From assembly GCF_022414575.1 (NCBI RefSeq), contig NZ_JADWYQ010000007.1, forward strand, positions 1 to 64,000: 64,000 nucleotides of DNA. The letters run 5' to 3'. Source of the stretch: Streptomyces sp. MUM 178J. Its GTDB lineage: Bacteria; Actinomycetota; Actinomycetes; Streptomycetales; Streptomycetaceae. Of the stretch, positions 37,536 to 47,757 are shown piece by piece (within the stretch, counting starts at the first letter, position 1; each line of letters starts with the position of its first letter). The notes beneath the pieces were generated by a model. The model was not told the origin of the DNA and ran no database searches. It saw only the letters and a program-made list of their open reading frames with translations. The translations under genes and the position numbers were made by a program.

Positions 37536-38591
37536 GTGTGCCGCTCCCGTGTCGTCACCGGGATGGTCCTCCGCACCGGACGCGGCGGGCTGTCGATCCG
37601 GGTTCCCGGACGCGCCCTGGCCCTGACGGCCGTGCTGCTCGCCGCCCTTGTCGTCGTCATGGGGATCACGCTCACCACCGGCGACTACGAACTGTCTGTC
37701 GGCGAGGTCCTCAGGGCCGTGACGGGCAACGACTCGGGCGCCGCGGACTTCATCGTCAACACCCTGCGCATGCCCCGCCTGCTGACGGCGCTGTGTGTGG
37801 GCGCGGCGCTGGCGGTCAGCGGGGCCATTCTGCAGAGCCTCACCGCCAACGCCCTCGGCAGCCCGGACATCATCGGCTTCACCAACGGTTCGGCAGTCGG
37901 CGCGCTGGTGGTCATCATCGTGCTGCACGGCAGCATGACGCAGATCGCGCTGGGCGCGCTGATCGGCGGCCTCGCCACCGCCCTCGTCGTCTTTCTGCTG
38001 ATGCTGGGCCGCGGGCTGCAGGGCTTCCGGCTGGTCGTCATCGGCATCGGCGTCAGCGCGCTGCTGCTGGCCGTCAACTCGTATCTGATCACCAGGGCCA
38101 CCTTTCAGGAGGCGCTGGAGGCTCAGGCGTGGCTGATCGGCAGCCTGGGCAACCGGGGCTGGCAGCACGCGAACGCCATCCTCGTCGCCGTAGCCGTGCT
38201 GCTCCCGCCGGCCTTCGTCCTCTCCCGCCGTCTGTCCATGGTGGAGATGGGCGACGCCACGGCCGTCGCCCTCGGCGTCCGGGTGACCGGTACGCGTACG
38301 GCGCTGCTGCTCATCAGCGTCGCCCTCGCGTCGTTCGCCACCGCGGTGACCGGACCCATCGCCTTCATCGCCCTCGCCGCGCCCCAACTGGCCCGCAGGC
38401 TCACCCGCGCCTCCGGCCCGGCGCTGGCCTCGTCGGCGCTCATGGGCGCGCTGCTGCTGACCGCGAGCGACCTTGCCGCACAGCGCGTCTTCTCTCCCGC
38501 ACTCCTTCCGGTGGGCACCGCGACCGGCACCATCGGCGGGCTGTATCTGATCTGGCTGCTGGTCACCGAGTCGCGAAAGAGCCGCGCATGA
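37386..38591 (+). CDS. Ferric-siderophore permease, FecCD type (CchD-like)
   Basis: 401 residues from the GTG at 37386 that overlaps the previous stop; GTG 37476, the duplicated copy of the same start, would give 371. The extra ~30 N-terminal residues come from a 90-bp tandem duplication. FecCD features: RMPRLLTALCVGAALAVSG, then LQSLTANALGSPDIIGFTNG, and GPIAFIALAAPQLARRLT. Second half of the permease pair. Its stop overlaps the ATG of the ATPase gene. Confidence 0.92.
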   Translation: MSDAREAAGRQVGAMSAVSPSGRRSEQDDAVSDAREAAGRQVGAMSAVSPVCRSRVVTGMVLRTGRGGLSIRVPGRALALTAVLLAALVVVMGITLTTGDYELSVGEVLRAVTGNDSGAADFIVNTLRMPRLLTALCVGAALAVSGAILQSLTANALGSPDIIGFTNGSAVGALVVIIVLHGSMTQIALGALIGGLATALVVFLLMLGRGLQGFRLVVIGIGVSALLLAVNSYLITRATFQEALEAQAWLIGSLGNRGWQHANAILVAVAVLLPPAFVLSRRLSMVEMGDATAVALGVRVTGTRTALLLISVALASFATAVTGPIAFIALAAPQLARRLTRASGPALASSALMGALLLTASDLAAQRVFSPALLPVGTATGTIGGLYLIWLLVTESRKSRA

Positions 38592-39517
38592 CTGGAACGA
38601 CGCCGCGTGTCAACGGCGCTCCCGAGCAGGCCGGGGCGGCCGGGGCGAGCCGCCCGCAGCCCCGGCTGCGGGCCGAGGATCTGACACTCTCCTACGATCA
38701 GCGCACCGTGGCCGCCGACCTCGGCGTCGACATCCCCGACAACTCCTTCACCGTCATCATCGGACCGAACGCTTGCGGCAAGTCCACCCTGCTCAAGGCC
38801 CTGGCGCGGATGCTCAAACCGCGCCGGGGACAGGTCTTTCTGGACGGCGCGGCCATCGCGTCCTACCGCTCCCGCGAAGTCGCCCGCCGCCTCGGACTGC
38901 TGCCCCAGTCCTCGACCGCGCCCGGCGGCATCACCGTCGGCGACCTCGTGGCCCGCGGCCGCTATCCGCACCAGCGGCTGTTGAAGCAGTGGTCCGCCGA
39001 GGACGAGGCGGCCGTCACCGAGGCGATGCGGCAGACCGGCGTGCTGGACCTCGCCGACCGGCCCGTGGACGACCTCTCCGGCGGCCAGCGGCAGCGCGTC
39101 TGGCTGTCCATGGTGCTCGCCCAGCAGACACCCATCCTGCTCCTGGACGAACCGACCACCTTCCTGGACATCGCCCACCAGGTGGAGGTGCTCGACCTGT
39201 GCGCGGAACTGCACGCGCGCCGCAGGCACACCATCGTCGCGGTGCTGCACGACCTCAACCAGGCGTGCCGCTACGCCACTCATCTGATCGTGATGAAGCC
39301 GGGCGGCACGGTCGCCGCCGAGGGGCCTCCGGCGTCCGTGATGACCCAGGAGCTGGTCCAGGACGTGTTCGGGCTTCCGTGCCGGATCATCGACGACCCG
39401 GAGACCGGCACACCGCTGATGGTGCCGGCGGCGCCCCGGCGCCATGAGCCGGCCGACGCGGCAGGGGAGCAGCGGGCCCCGTCCGCCGTCGGCGTCGCGG
39501 TCTCCGAGAGTTCCTGA
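38588..39517 (+). CDS. Ferric-siderophore importer ATPase (CchE-like)
   Basis: 309 residues. Walker A GPNACGKST, signature LSGGQRQRVWLSMVLAQ, Walker B ILLLDEPTTFLD and H-loop AVLHDLNQACRYA, all of the FecE/FhuC class. The ~25-residue N-terminal extension and the Ala-rich C-terminal tail are typical of streptomycete versions. ATGA overlap with the second permease; three genes form one uptake operon behind the iron box at 36231. Confidence 0.95.
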   Translation: MTGTTPRVNGAPEQAGAAGASRPQPRLRAEDLTLSYDQRTVAADLGVDIPDNSFTVIIGPNACGKSTLLKALARMLKPRRGQVFLDGAAIASYRSREVARRLGLLPQSSTAPGGITVGDLVARGRYPHQRLLKQWSAEDEAAVTEAMRQTGVLDLADRPVDDLSGGQRQRVWLSMVLAQQTPILLLDEPTTFLDIAHQVEVLDLCAELHARRRHTIVAVLHDLNQACRYATHLIVMKPGGTVAAEGPPASVMTQELVQDVFGLPCRIIDDPETGTPLMVPAAPRRHEPADAAGEQRAPSAVGVAVSESS

Positions 39518-39553
39518 CCTCTCCGGCCCGCCTGCTGATCCCCCGTACGCCTG

Positions 39554-39644
39554 CTGACCTGACCTGACCTGACCTGACCTGACCTGACCCGTCCGGCCCG
39601 GACTGCTCCGGCCCGGACTGCTCCGGACCGGACCGGACCGGACC
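39554..39644 (+). repeat. Cluster of three different microsatellites
   Basis: In order: seven copies of ctgac (39554-39588), two copies of the 15-mer ggcccggactgctcc (39595-39624) and four copies of ggacc (39625-39644). They fill the 174-bp gap between the ATPase and amidohydrolase genes. Confidence 0.95.
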
Positions 39645-39691
39645 CGACCTGCACCTGACCTGTATGTCCGACCCAGGGGACGGAACCGCCC

Positions 39692-41272
39692 ATGCTCTGC
39701 ACGAGGCTGACGAACGCTCACTTCATCACCATGGACCCGGACCATCCCGTCGCCCATGACCTGGGCATCTGGCGGGGCCGGATCGTGGGCCTGGACGAAG
39801 CCGCGACCTCGCTGCCGGCTCGTGAGGTAGTGGACCTCCAGGGAGCGACCGTGCTGCCCGGGTTCATCGACAGCCATGTCCATCTGGCGTGGACCGGGCT
39901 GAAGGCCGGCACGCCCAGCGTCGCCCCCTGCGAGCGGGTCGACGACGTCCTCGCGGTTGTGGCGCAGGCCGTGGAGCGTACGCGCGGGGACGGCGCCTGG
40001 GTCGATGTCGCCGGATACGACCAGCGTGCTCTCGGCCGTCATCTGACCGCGGCCGAGCTGGACCGGGTCAGCCGCGGGCGCAAGGTGTTCCTGATGCACG
40101 ACTCCGGGCACGCCTGCGTCGTGAACAGCGCCGTGCTGGAGATGCTGCCCGGCGATGTCCCGCACCAGGGCGGCTTCCTGGCGGAGAGCGCCATGACCGC
40201 GGCGCGGCGGCTTCGTCTGCCCTATGCGCAGACCGAGATCGCCGACGCCGTCGAGCGCGCCGGCCGGGTCTGCCTCGCCGAGGGCGTGACCGCCTGCGCG
40301 GAGGCGGGCGTCGGCGGCGGCCTGTTGGGGCACAGCCCCGTCGAGCTGGGCGCGTACCAACTGTTGCGCGACCAGGGCCGGCTGCCCCTGCGCGTCCAGC
40401 TCATGGCGGCTGCGGACACCCTGCGGCCGCTGGAGGTCCACCGGGAGGACGGCATCCCGCGCGCCCTCGACCTCGGCCTGCGCACCGGCTTTGGTGACGA
40501 CTGGCTCTCCGTGGGAGCGCTCAAGGTATACACGGACGGCGGGATGATGGCGCGTACGGCCGCGCTCACCGAGCCGTACGAGGGCATGACGCACAGCGGT
40601 CAACTGCAGGCCGACCCCGCGCATCTCGCCGACCTGATCGTGGACGGGCATCTCGCCGGGTGGCAGCTCGCCGTCCACGCTATCGGGGACCGGGCCGCCG
40701 ACCTCGCGCTGGACGCACTGGAGCGCGCCCAGCGGCTGCGCCCCCGCCCGGACGCGCGCCACCGCATCGAGCACGCCGGCCTGATCCGCCCCGACCAGCT
40801 CCCGCGCTTCGCCCGGCTCGGCGTCAGCGCCGTCGTCCAGCCGAACTTCCTTCGCTACTTCGGCGACGACTACGCGGCGATCATGGGTGAGGAGCGGGCG
40901 CCCTGGATGTACCGGGGGCGGTCCTTCCGCGACCACGGGGTCACGCTCGTCGGCAGTTCCGACCGGCCCGTTGCGGACGGATCGCCGCTGCGCGCCGTCC
41001 AGTTCATGGTCGAACGCGCCTCCATCTCGGGGCAGCGCATCGGGCCCGACGAAGCCGTCGCCGTCGACGAGGCCCTGCGCGCCTACACGGTCGCCGGAGC
41101 GTACGCCTCGCGGCAGGACGACAGCGCGGGCACGCTCACGCCGGGCAAGCGCGCCGATCTCGTCGTACTGGGCGACGACCCGCGTCGCGTCGAACCGTCC
41201 GAGATTGGGGACATCGAGGTCGTCGCGACGTTCGTGGACGGGCACGAGGCGACGGAGGGGCACCGGCTGTGA
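39692..41272 (+). CDS. YtcJ-like metal-dependent amidohydrolase
   Basis: 526 residues of the Amidohydrolase_3 class. Metal-ligand motif GFIDSHVHL near residues 57-65, MHDSGHACVVNS near 130-141, DGGMMARTA, HAIGDRAADLALDALE, HRIEHAGLI and GSSDRPV, in the usual order. The C-terminal small beta domain reads GKRADLVVLGDDP. Start ATG follows AGGGGACGGA. Substrates of this class range over N-acyl and amide bonds and are seldom known. It is not part of coelichelin-type clusters; here it lies between the uptake genes and the acetyltransferase and may act on the siderophore, a formyl or acetyl amide, or nothing related. Function is left open. Confidence 0.88.
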   Translation: MLCTRLTNAHFITMDPDHPVAHDLGIWRGRIVGLDEAATSLPAREVVDLQGATVLPGFIDSHVHLAWTGLKAGTPSVAPCERVDDVLAVVAQAVERTRGDGAWVDVAGYDQRALGRHLTAAELDRVSRGRKVFLMHDSGHACVVNSAVLEMLPGDVPHQGGFLAESAMTAARRLRLPYAQTEIADAVERAGRVCLAEGVTACAEAGVGGGLLGHSPVELGAYQLLRDQGRLPLRVQLMAAADTLRPLEVHREDGIPRALDLGLRTGFGDDWLSVGALKVYTDGGMMARTAALTEPYEGMTHSGQLQADPAHLADLIVDGHLAGWQLAVHAIGDRAADLALDALERAQRLRPRPDARHRIEHAGLIRPDQLPRFARLGVSAVVQPNFLRYFGDDYAAIMGEERAPWMYRGRSFRDHGVTLVGSSDRPVADGSPLRAVQFMVERASISGQRIGPDEAVAVDEALRAYTVAGAYASRQDDSAGTLTPGKRADLVVLGDDPRRVEPSEIGDIEVVATFVDGHEATEGHRL

Positions 41273-41312
41273 GCGTGTCCGCGGGGCGCGCCGAGACGAC
41301 TTGGCCAGAAGC

Positions 41313-41331
41313 TTAGGTAAGGCTAACCTAA
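41313..41331. promoter_or_regulatory. Iron box upstream of acetyltransferase
   Basis: ttaggtaaggctaacctaa, one base from a perfect palindromic DmdR box, inside a larger palindrome (agctta...taagct). It lies 83-101 bp upstream of the GNAT start and is the best iron box in the window. Confidence 0.93.
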
Positions 41332-41413
41332 GCTCGACTGTTTCGCCGGGGTGAACGCAGCAGGCCGAAAGGGCCCTCCCGCACGGTGGAACCGAGGAAG
41401 GAACGCCTTGAAC

Positions 41414-41956
41414 ATGGCCATGCCGCGTCCTGCCACCATGCCGTCCCGCGCGCCCCACCCGCACTGTCCGCCCCCTGCCGTTTCTGCCGCCGCATTCTCG
41501 GTCCGCTCCGCACATCCCCGGGACGCCGCCGAACTCGCCGCTCTCTCACAGCCGTTCGTCCGCTCCGGCGCACTGCGACCCCGCCCTTTCCACCTCTACG
41601 CGCAGCACGCGACCGACTTCCTCGTGGCCGAGGGGCCGGACGGCGCCCTGGACGGCTGCCTCGCCCTGCGCGTCCAGGGGGCGGCAGCGCACGACGGCCG
41701 GAGTGCCGGAGTCGTGTACAACTTCTGCGTGGCACACCGCAGGCAGGGCAGCGGTGTGGGCGCCCGGCTCCTGGCCGCCGCGCTGGCCGAGGGCCTTTCG
41801 CGGTCACTGGACGCGCTGTTCACCGCGACGACCGGCAGCGGTCGGCTCTTCCTGCGGCACGGGTTCACCCCGGTCCCCGCCGTCCTGGCCCCCGCGGCCT
41901 GGGCGAGGTCGCTGGACCCGCGGCGCAACGCCCAGGTGCTCGCAAGGGTCCTCTGA
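41414..41956 (+). CDS. ArgA-like GNAT N-acetyltransferase (putative N-acetylglutamate synthase)
   Basis: 180 residues from ATG 41414; TTG 41408 has better spacing (6 nt) from GGAAGGA and could be the true start. A GNAT domain with the acetyl-CoA loop RRQGSGVGARLL (about 113-124). The C-terminal segment LFTATTGSGRLFLRHGFTPV followed by a run to QVLARVL closely resembles the end of E. coli ArgA ([20 protein letters not shown] ... KVLMADL), and the N-terminal VRSAHPRDAAELAAL also fits. The kinase-like half of classical ArgA is absent, as in short actinobacterial NAG synthases. It would make N-acetylglutamate for the argB-C-J genes next door. An alternative is direct acetylation of the siderophore's first ornithine. 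Driven by its own iron box. Confidence 0.8.
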   Translation: MAMPRPATMPSRAPHPHCPPPAVSAAAFSVRSAHPRDAAELAALSQPFVRSGALRPRPFHLYAQHATDFLVAEGPDGALDGCLALRVQGAAAHDGRSAGVVYNFCVAHRRQGSGVGARLLAAALAEGLSRSLDALFTATTGSGRLFLRHGFTPVPAVLAPAAWARSLDPRRNAQVLARVL

Positions 41957-41962
41957 ACGGGC

Positions 41963-41998
41963 GGAGGGGGCCCGAGCCTTCCGGCTTGGGCCCCCTCC
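41963..41998 (+). terminator. Terminator after acetyltransferase gene
   Basis: 16-bp GC-rich stem (one G-T wobble) with a TTCC loop, 7 bp after the stop codon; separates this gene from the convergent arg operon. Confidence 0.8.
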
Positions 41999-42174
41999 GG
42001 TTCTCGGGGTGTCCGGTTCTCGGGGTCTCGGGCCCCCTCCGGGTCTCCGGGTACGTCTTCCCTACGCAGGCGTCAGCCATCCAGGATGCCGGTCCATCAT
42101 CACCGCGCGCCAGCGGTCGGTCGGCTCGGTCGTCCCGGTCGTCGGCGCGGTCGGCGAGGCGGCGGCATCGGCCG

Positions 42175-43103
42175 TCATGCGTTCATCTCCTCATCCACGG
42201 GGGCCGGGTCGGGAACGACGGTCGTGCCGGGGCTCTTCTGGGTGAACACACCGCTCAGCACCGCGTGCGGCACACGGCCGTCGAGCACGTGCGCCCGGGC
42301 CACACCCGAGCGGACCGCCCGCAGACAGCCCTCCATCTTCGGCAGCATCCCGCTTGCCAGACCCGGCAGCAGCACGTCCAGCTCACCGGCCGTCAGCTGC
42401 TCGATCACCTCGGCGCTGTGCGGCCAGTCCGCGTACAGCCCCGCCACATCGGTCAGCATCACCAGGCGCTCCGCCCCGAGGGCCACGGCCAGCGCGGAGG
42501 CGGCGAGATCCGCGTTGACGTTGTAGATCTGGCCGTCCGCGCCGCGGGCGACGGGAGACACCACCGGGATCCGTCCCTGCTCCAGCAGCCCCCGAACCGT
42601 CCCCGGCTCCACGGCGACGACGTCGCCGACCTGGCCGATGTCCACCGGCCGGCCGTCCACCCACGCCGGACGCCGCACCGCGGTCATCGTATGGCCGTCC
42701 TCGCCCGACATCCCCACCGCGAACGGCCCGTGCGCATTGATCGCGCCGACCAGCTCACGCTGGACCCGGCCCGTCAGCACCATGCGGACCACGTCCATCG
42801 CCTCCGGCGTCGTCACCCTGAGGCCGGCCTCGAAGCGGACCTCCAGATCGAGCCGGTCGAGCATGGCGCTGATCTGCGGGCCGCCCCCGTGCACCACGAC
42901 GGGATGCAGCCCGGCGTGCCACAGCTCCACCACGTCCTGGGCGAAGGTCCGGTGCAGCGCGGGGTCAACCATGGCGTTCCCGCCGAACTTGACGACGACG
43001 GTGCGGCCCTGGAGCTCCTCCAGCCACGGAAGGGCGTCGGCCGGCAGACCGGCCCCGGCCACACGCTGATCGGCGGCGGTCGTCATCCCCGACCTGCTTT
43101 CAC

Positions 43104-43107
<4 letters not shown>
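42175..43107 (-). CDS. argB: Acetylglutamate kinase
   Basis: 310 residues of the amino-acid kinase fold. [12 protein letters not shown] near 35-46, [14 protein letters not shown] near 70-83, and the C-terminal [13 protein letters not shown] near 255-267 are hallmark ArgB segments. It phosphorylates N-acetylglutamate, second step of the acetylated ornithine pathway. Its ATG overlaps the argJ stop (ATGA). This is unlikely to be the housekeeping copy: it lies in an iron-box-controlled operon inside the siderophore locus and lacks argD, argR and argG/H neighbours. Confidence 0.95.
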
Positions 43108-45451
<2,344 letters not shown>

Positions 45452-45470
45452 CTTTGCCTGTGAGGGCGGT

Positions 45471-46190
45471 TCAGGCCGCCCGCCAGTAGCCGAGGGCGTA
45501 CAGACGCTCCCTCGGCACGCCGAGTTGTTTGCGTGCGAAGGCGGCGAGGTCCCGGGTGGTCGCCGTGTCGCAGGCGATCCAGACATAGGCCGTGTCGTCC
45601 AACTGCTGCGGAAGGGCCTCGCGGACCGCTTCGACGAGACTGCCGCCCCCGTCCCGCCGCGGCACCGGGATCAGTTCGCGGGAAGCGGCTCCGCCTCGCG
45701 GCGTGTGTTCGTCGTCGCGGGGATGGGACGTCTCGTACCAGATCACGGCCGGCGTCAGCGGCATCGAGTCGAGCAGCGAGTCGATGGCCGGGCGGGAGGC
45801 GGCGTCGCCGACGACGAGGAGCCGGGACGGCGCCGGGTCCGGCACGGTGAACTGTGAGCCCTGCACAGTCGCCTCGATCGTGTCGCCCGGCCTCGCGGCG
45901 CGCGCCCAGTCGCTGGCGCAACCGGGGTGCAGAACGAAGTCCATGCTGAACGCGCCGGTGGCGGGGTCCGGATCCACAAGCGTGTAGGCGCGCTGATGCG
46001 GTCGGCCGCCGTTGTCGAACCACAGGCGCACCCACATCGTCGGATGCACCCCCGTGGCCTGGAGCATTCCGCCGTCGTCGAAGGAGAGGCGGTGCAGCCG
46101 CTCCGAGATTCGCTCGTTCGATCGGACGGTGAACGTGAAGTCCTTGCCTCGCATGAGCTTGAGGACGGCGCCTTGCCAGCCGTGTCCCAC
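45471..46190 (-). CDS. Siderophore-interacting protein (FAD ferric-siderophore reductase)
   Basis: 239 residues from GTG 46190 after GGGGGAAG. FAD-binding motif QRAYTLVDPDPATGAF (about residues 66-81), a phosphate-binding GDAASRPAI near 125-133 and a C-terminal VWIACDTATTRDL region typical of the SIP (ViuB/FscN-like) family. It would reduce Fe(III) bound to the imported hydroxamate siderophore and release Fe(II). Coelichelin clusters instead carry an esterase (CchJ), absent here. Preceded by its own iron box. Confidence 0.93.
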   Translation of the reverse strand: MGHGWQGAVLKLMRGKDFTFTVRSNERISERLHRLSFDDGGMLQATGVHPTMWVRLWFDNGGRPHQRAYTLVDPDPATGAFSMDFVLHPGCASDWARAARPGDTIEATVQGSQFTVPDPAPSRLLVVGDAASRPAIDSLLDSMPLTPAVIWYETSHPRDDEHTPRGGAASRELIPVPRRDGGGSLVEAVREALPQQLDDTAYVWIACDTATTRDLAAFARKQLGVPRERLYALGYWRAA

Positions 46191-46214
46191 GGCTTCCCCC
46201 CGGGGTCGAAGTGA

Positions 46215-46233
46215 TTAGGTAAGCCTAAACTAA
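46215..46233. promoter_or_regulatory. Iron box upstream of SIP gene
   Basis: ttaggtaagcctaaactaa, a DmdR/IdeR-type box 25 bp upstream of the SIP start on the minus strand. Confidence 0.85.
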
Positions 46234-46665
46234 ATCGATCTGCCCGTCCGTGGGGAAGGCGTGGGCGGCAAGCCGCCGCAGCGGCCCGCTCGGACGCCTT
46301 GCGCAGATCCGCGCGACCTGCGACCCGCAGGCCCGCGGAGTCCGGCTCCCGCTAACCCGCGCGACGTGGGTCGGGTGAGTTGTTGCGCACCGCCGAAGCC
46401 GGGGCGGAGGTGAGAGGCGTGTATCCGACCGTGCGGCTCGCCGGTTCGACCCCGCCCGTTCCGCCGTACGGCGCGGCGGGAACCGGCCGTCGCCCGGTGC
46501 TCAAGAACCGGCCGGGCGCTGGAGCGGGGCCGACGCGAGCCCCGGGGGAAGGGCCGCTCCGCCCTCCCCCCGGGGAAGTGTGAAGGCCGTCCGGCAACTG
46601 GCCATTGGCGTCAGGGTGGTTGGTCGGTGCCCGGTGACTCCAGTCCCCGCTGCTATGGTACGCCG
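46234..46665. other. Intergenic region at the right edge of the siderophore locus
   Basis: About 430 bp between divergent genes. I see no convincing gene. A TATGGT sequence at 46654-46659 lies 7 nt before the next ATG and could be the -10 of a leaderless transcript. Confidence 0.4.
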
Positions 46666-47100
46666 ATGTCATCGATCAAGCAGTTCCAGGTCACCTTCGA
46701 CTGCGCGGAACCCGAGCGCGTCGCCCGTTTCTGGTGCGAGGTGCTGGGGTACGTCGTACCGCCGCCACCCAAGGGGTTCGCCACTTGGGACGACTTCGAC
46801 CGCTCGCAGCCGCCCGAGGATCAGGGTTCATGGTTCGCCTGCAGTGATCCCTCAGGTGTGGGCCCGCGACTGTTCTTTCAACGCGTTCCCGAAGGCAAGG
46901 TCGCCAAGAACCGGATGCACCTTTGCGTGCGGGTCGGCACCGGACTCGTGGGCGAAGAGCGCCTGGCCACGCTTGAGGCCGAATGCGCACGACTGCTCGC
47001 GCTCGGAGCAGTACGCATGCGTCTGCTGCTTGCCGATGAGGACAACGAGTCGTGCATCGTGATGCAGGACATCGAGGGCAACGAGTTCTGTCTCGACTGA
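46666..47100 (+). CDS. Single-domain VOC (glyoxalase-like) protein
   Basis: 144 residues from ATG 46666 (MSSIKQFQVTFDCAEPERVA). One VOC domain: FWCEVLGYVV at the first helix, RLFFQRVPEGK, RMHLCVRVG and a terminal DIEGNEFCLD, the pattern of the many small streptomycete VOC proteins of unknown substrate. No ribosome-binding site is evident; the ATG may be at or next to the transcript start. Codon usage is slightly less GC-biased than its neighbours. Confidence 0.85.
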   Translation: MSSIKQFQVTFDCAEPERVARFWCEVLGYVVPPPPKGFATWDDFDRSQPPEDQGSWFACSDPSGVGPRLFFQRVPEGKVAKNRMHLCVRVGTGLVGEERLATLEAECARLLALGAVRMRLLLADEDNESCIVMQDIEGNEFCLD

Positions 47101-47438
47101 GCACCCTCCGTGACGGCGAGGCGGGGAACGAGAACCGCCGTCCCCGAGTGAGGACCGACTCCGCGACGGTCTCACCCGGCGTTGTTTCGCTGTGGCCTCC
47201 GCCGCCAGCCGAACCACACACCGCTCGGATGAGAATGCTCACGGATGGCCCAAGTGCGGTGTTGGTCCGCGGCAGGTACGGCTCATGGTCGAGAGGAGAC
47301 CCTCTCCCGAGAACGGAGCGATGCCTTGCAGCAGGCCGAACGGATCTCGCTTCGGGCCGTGGAGTCGGTCTCGACGCCCGAGCGGGTGGAGACGCGTCTG
47401 GGGGCGGCATTTCCACCACCAGCCCCTGCGCGCCGCCC

Positions 47439-47513
47439 AGGTTCGTGGTCCTGCGGCTCTACAGCCCCCTGCGGCCGTTCTTCGACAAGACCTGGCGGCC
47501 GGGCGAGATCGGT
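47439..47513 (+). pseudogene. Possible DUF1214/DUF1254 C-terminal fragment
   Basis: One frame reads FVVLRLYSPLRPFFDKTWRPG, which resembles the end of DUF1214/DUF1254 proteins (LRLY...W.PG). No upstream or downstream continuation in the same frame is convincing. The 657-bp stretch 47101-47757 has no intact gene and lower coding bias than its surroundings; I read it as gene debris. Confidence 0.3.
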
Positions 47514-47757
47514 TTGGGTCAGCTAATGGTCAGCTCGGACCAGACGGCCCCGGGCGGGCGTCCGCCTACCGGTCCCAGCGACGCCTCGAACGGCAGGTTC
47601 TCACCGTTTGCGACACGTTCTGCCCGGACGGAGCTTCCGCCGACTCCCTATCCGACGACCCGTCGTCGGACGGCGCAGGTGTGCCTTGCGGCACCCCCTG
47701 GAGTCGGAGCCCGGTTCCGGCTGGGGTCGGGAACGCGACCGCTGGTCACATTCCTGG

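Noticed and set aside
46430..46475. ggttcgacccc resembling a tRNA T-loop
   Set aside because: The flanking 5-bp stem does not pair and no acceptor or anticodon arm is present.
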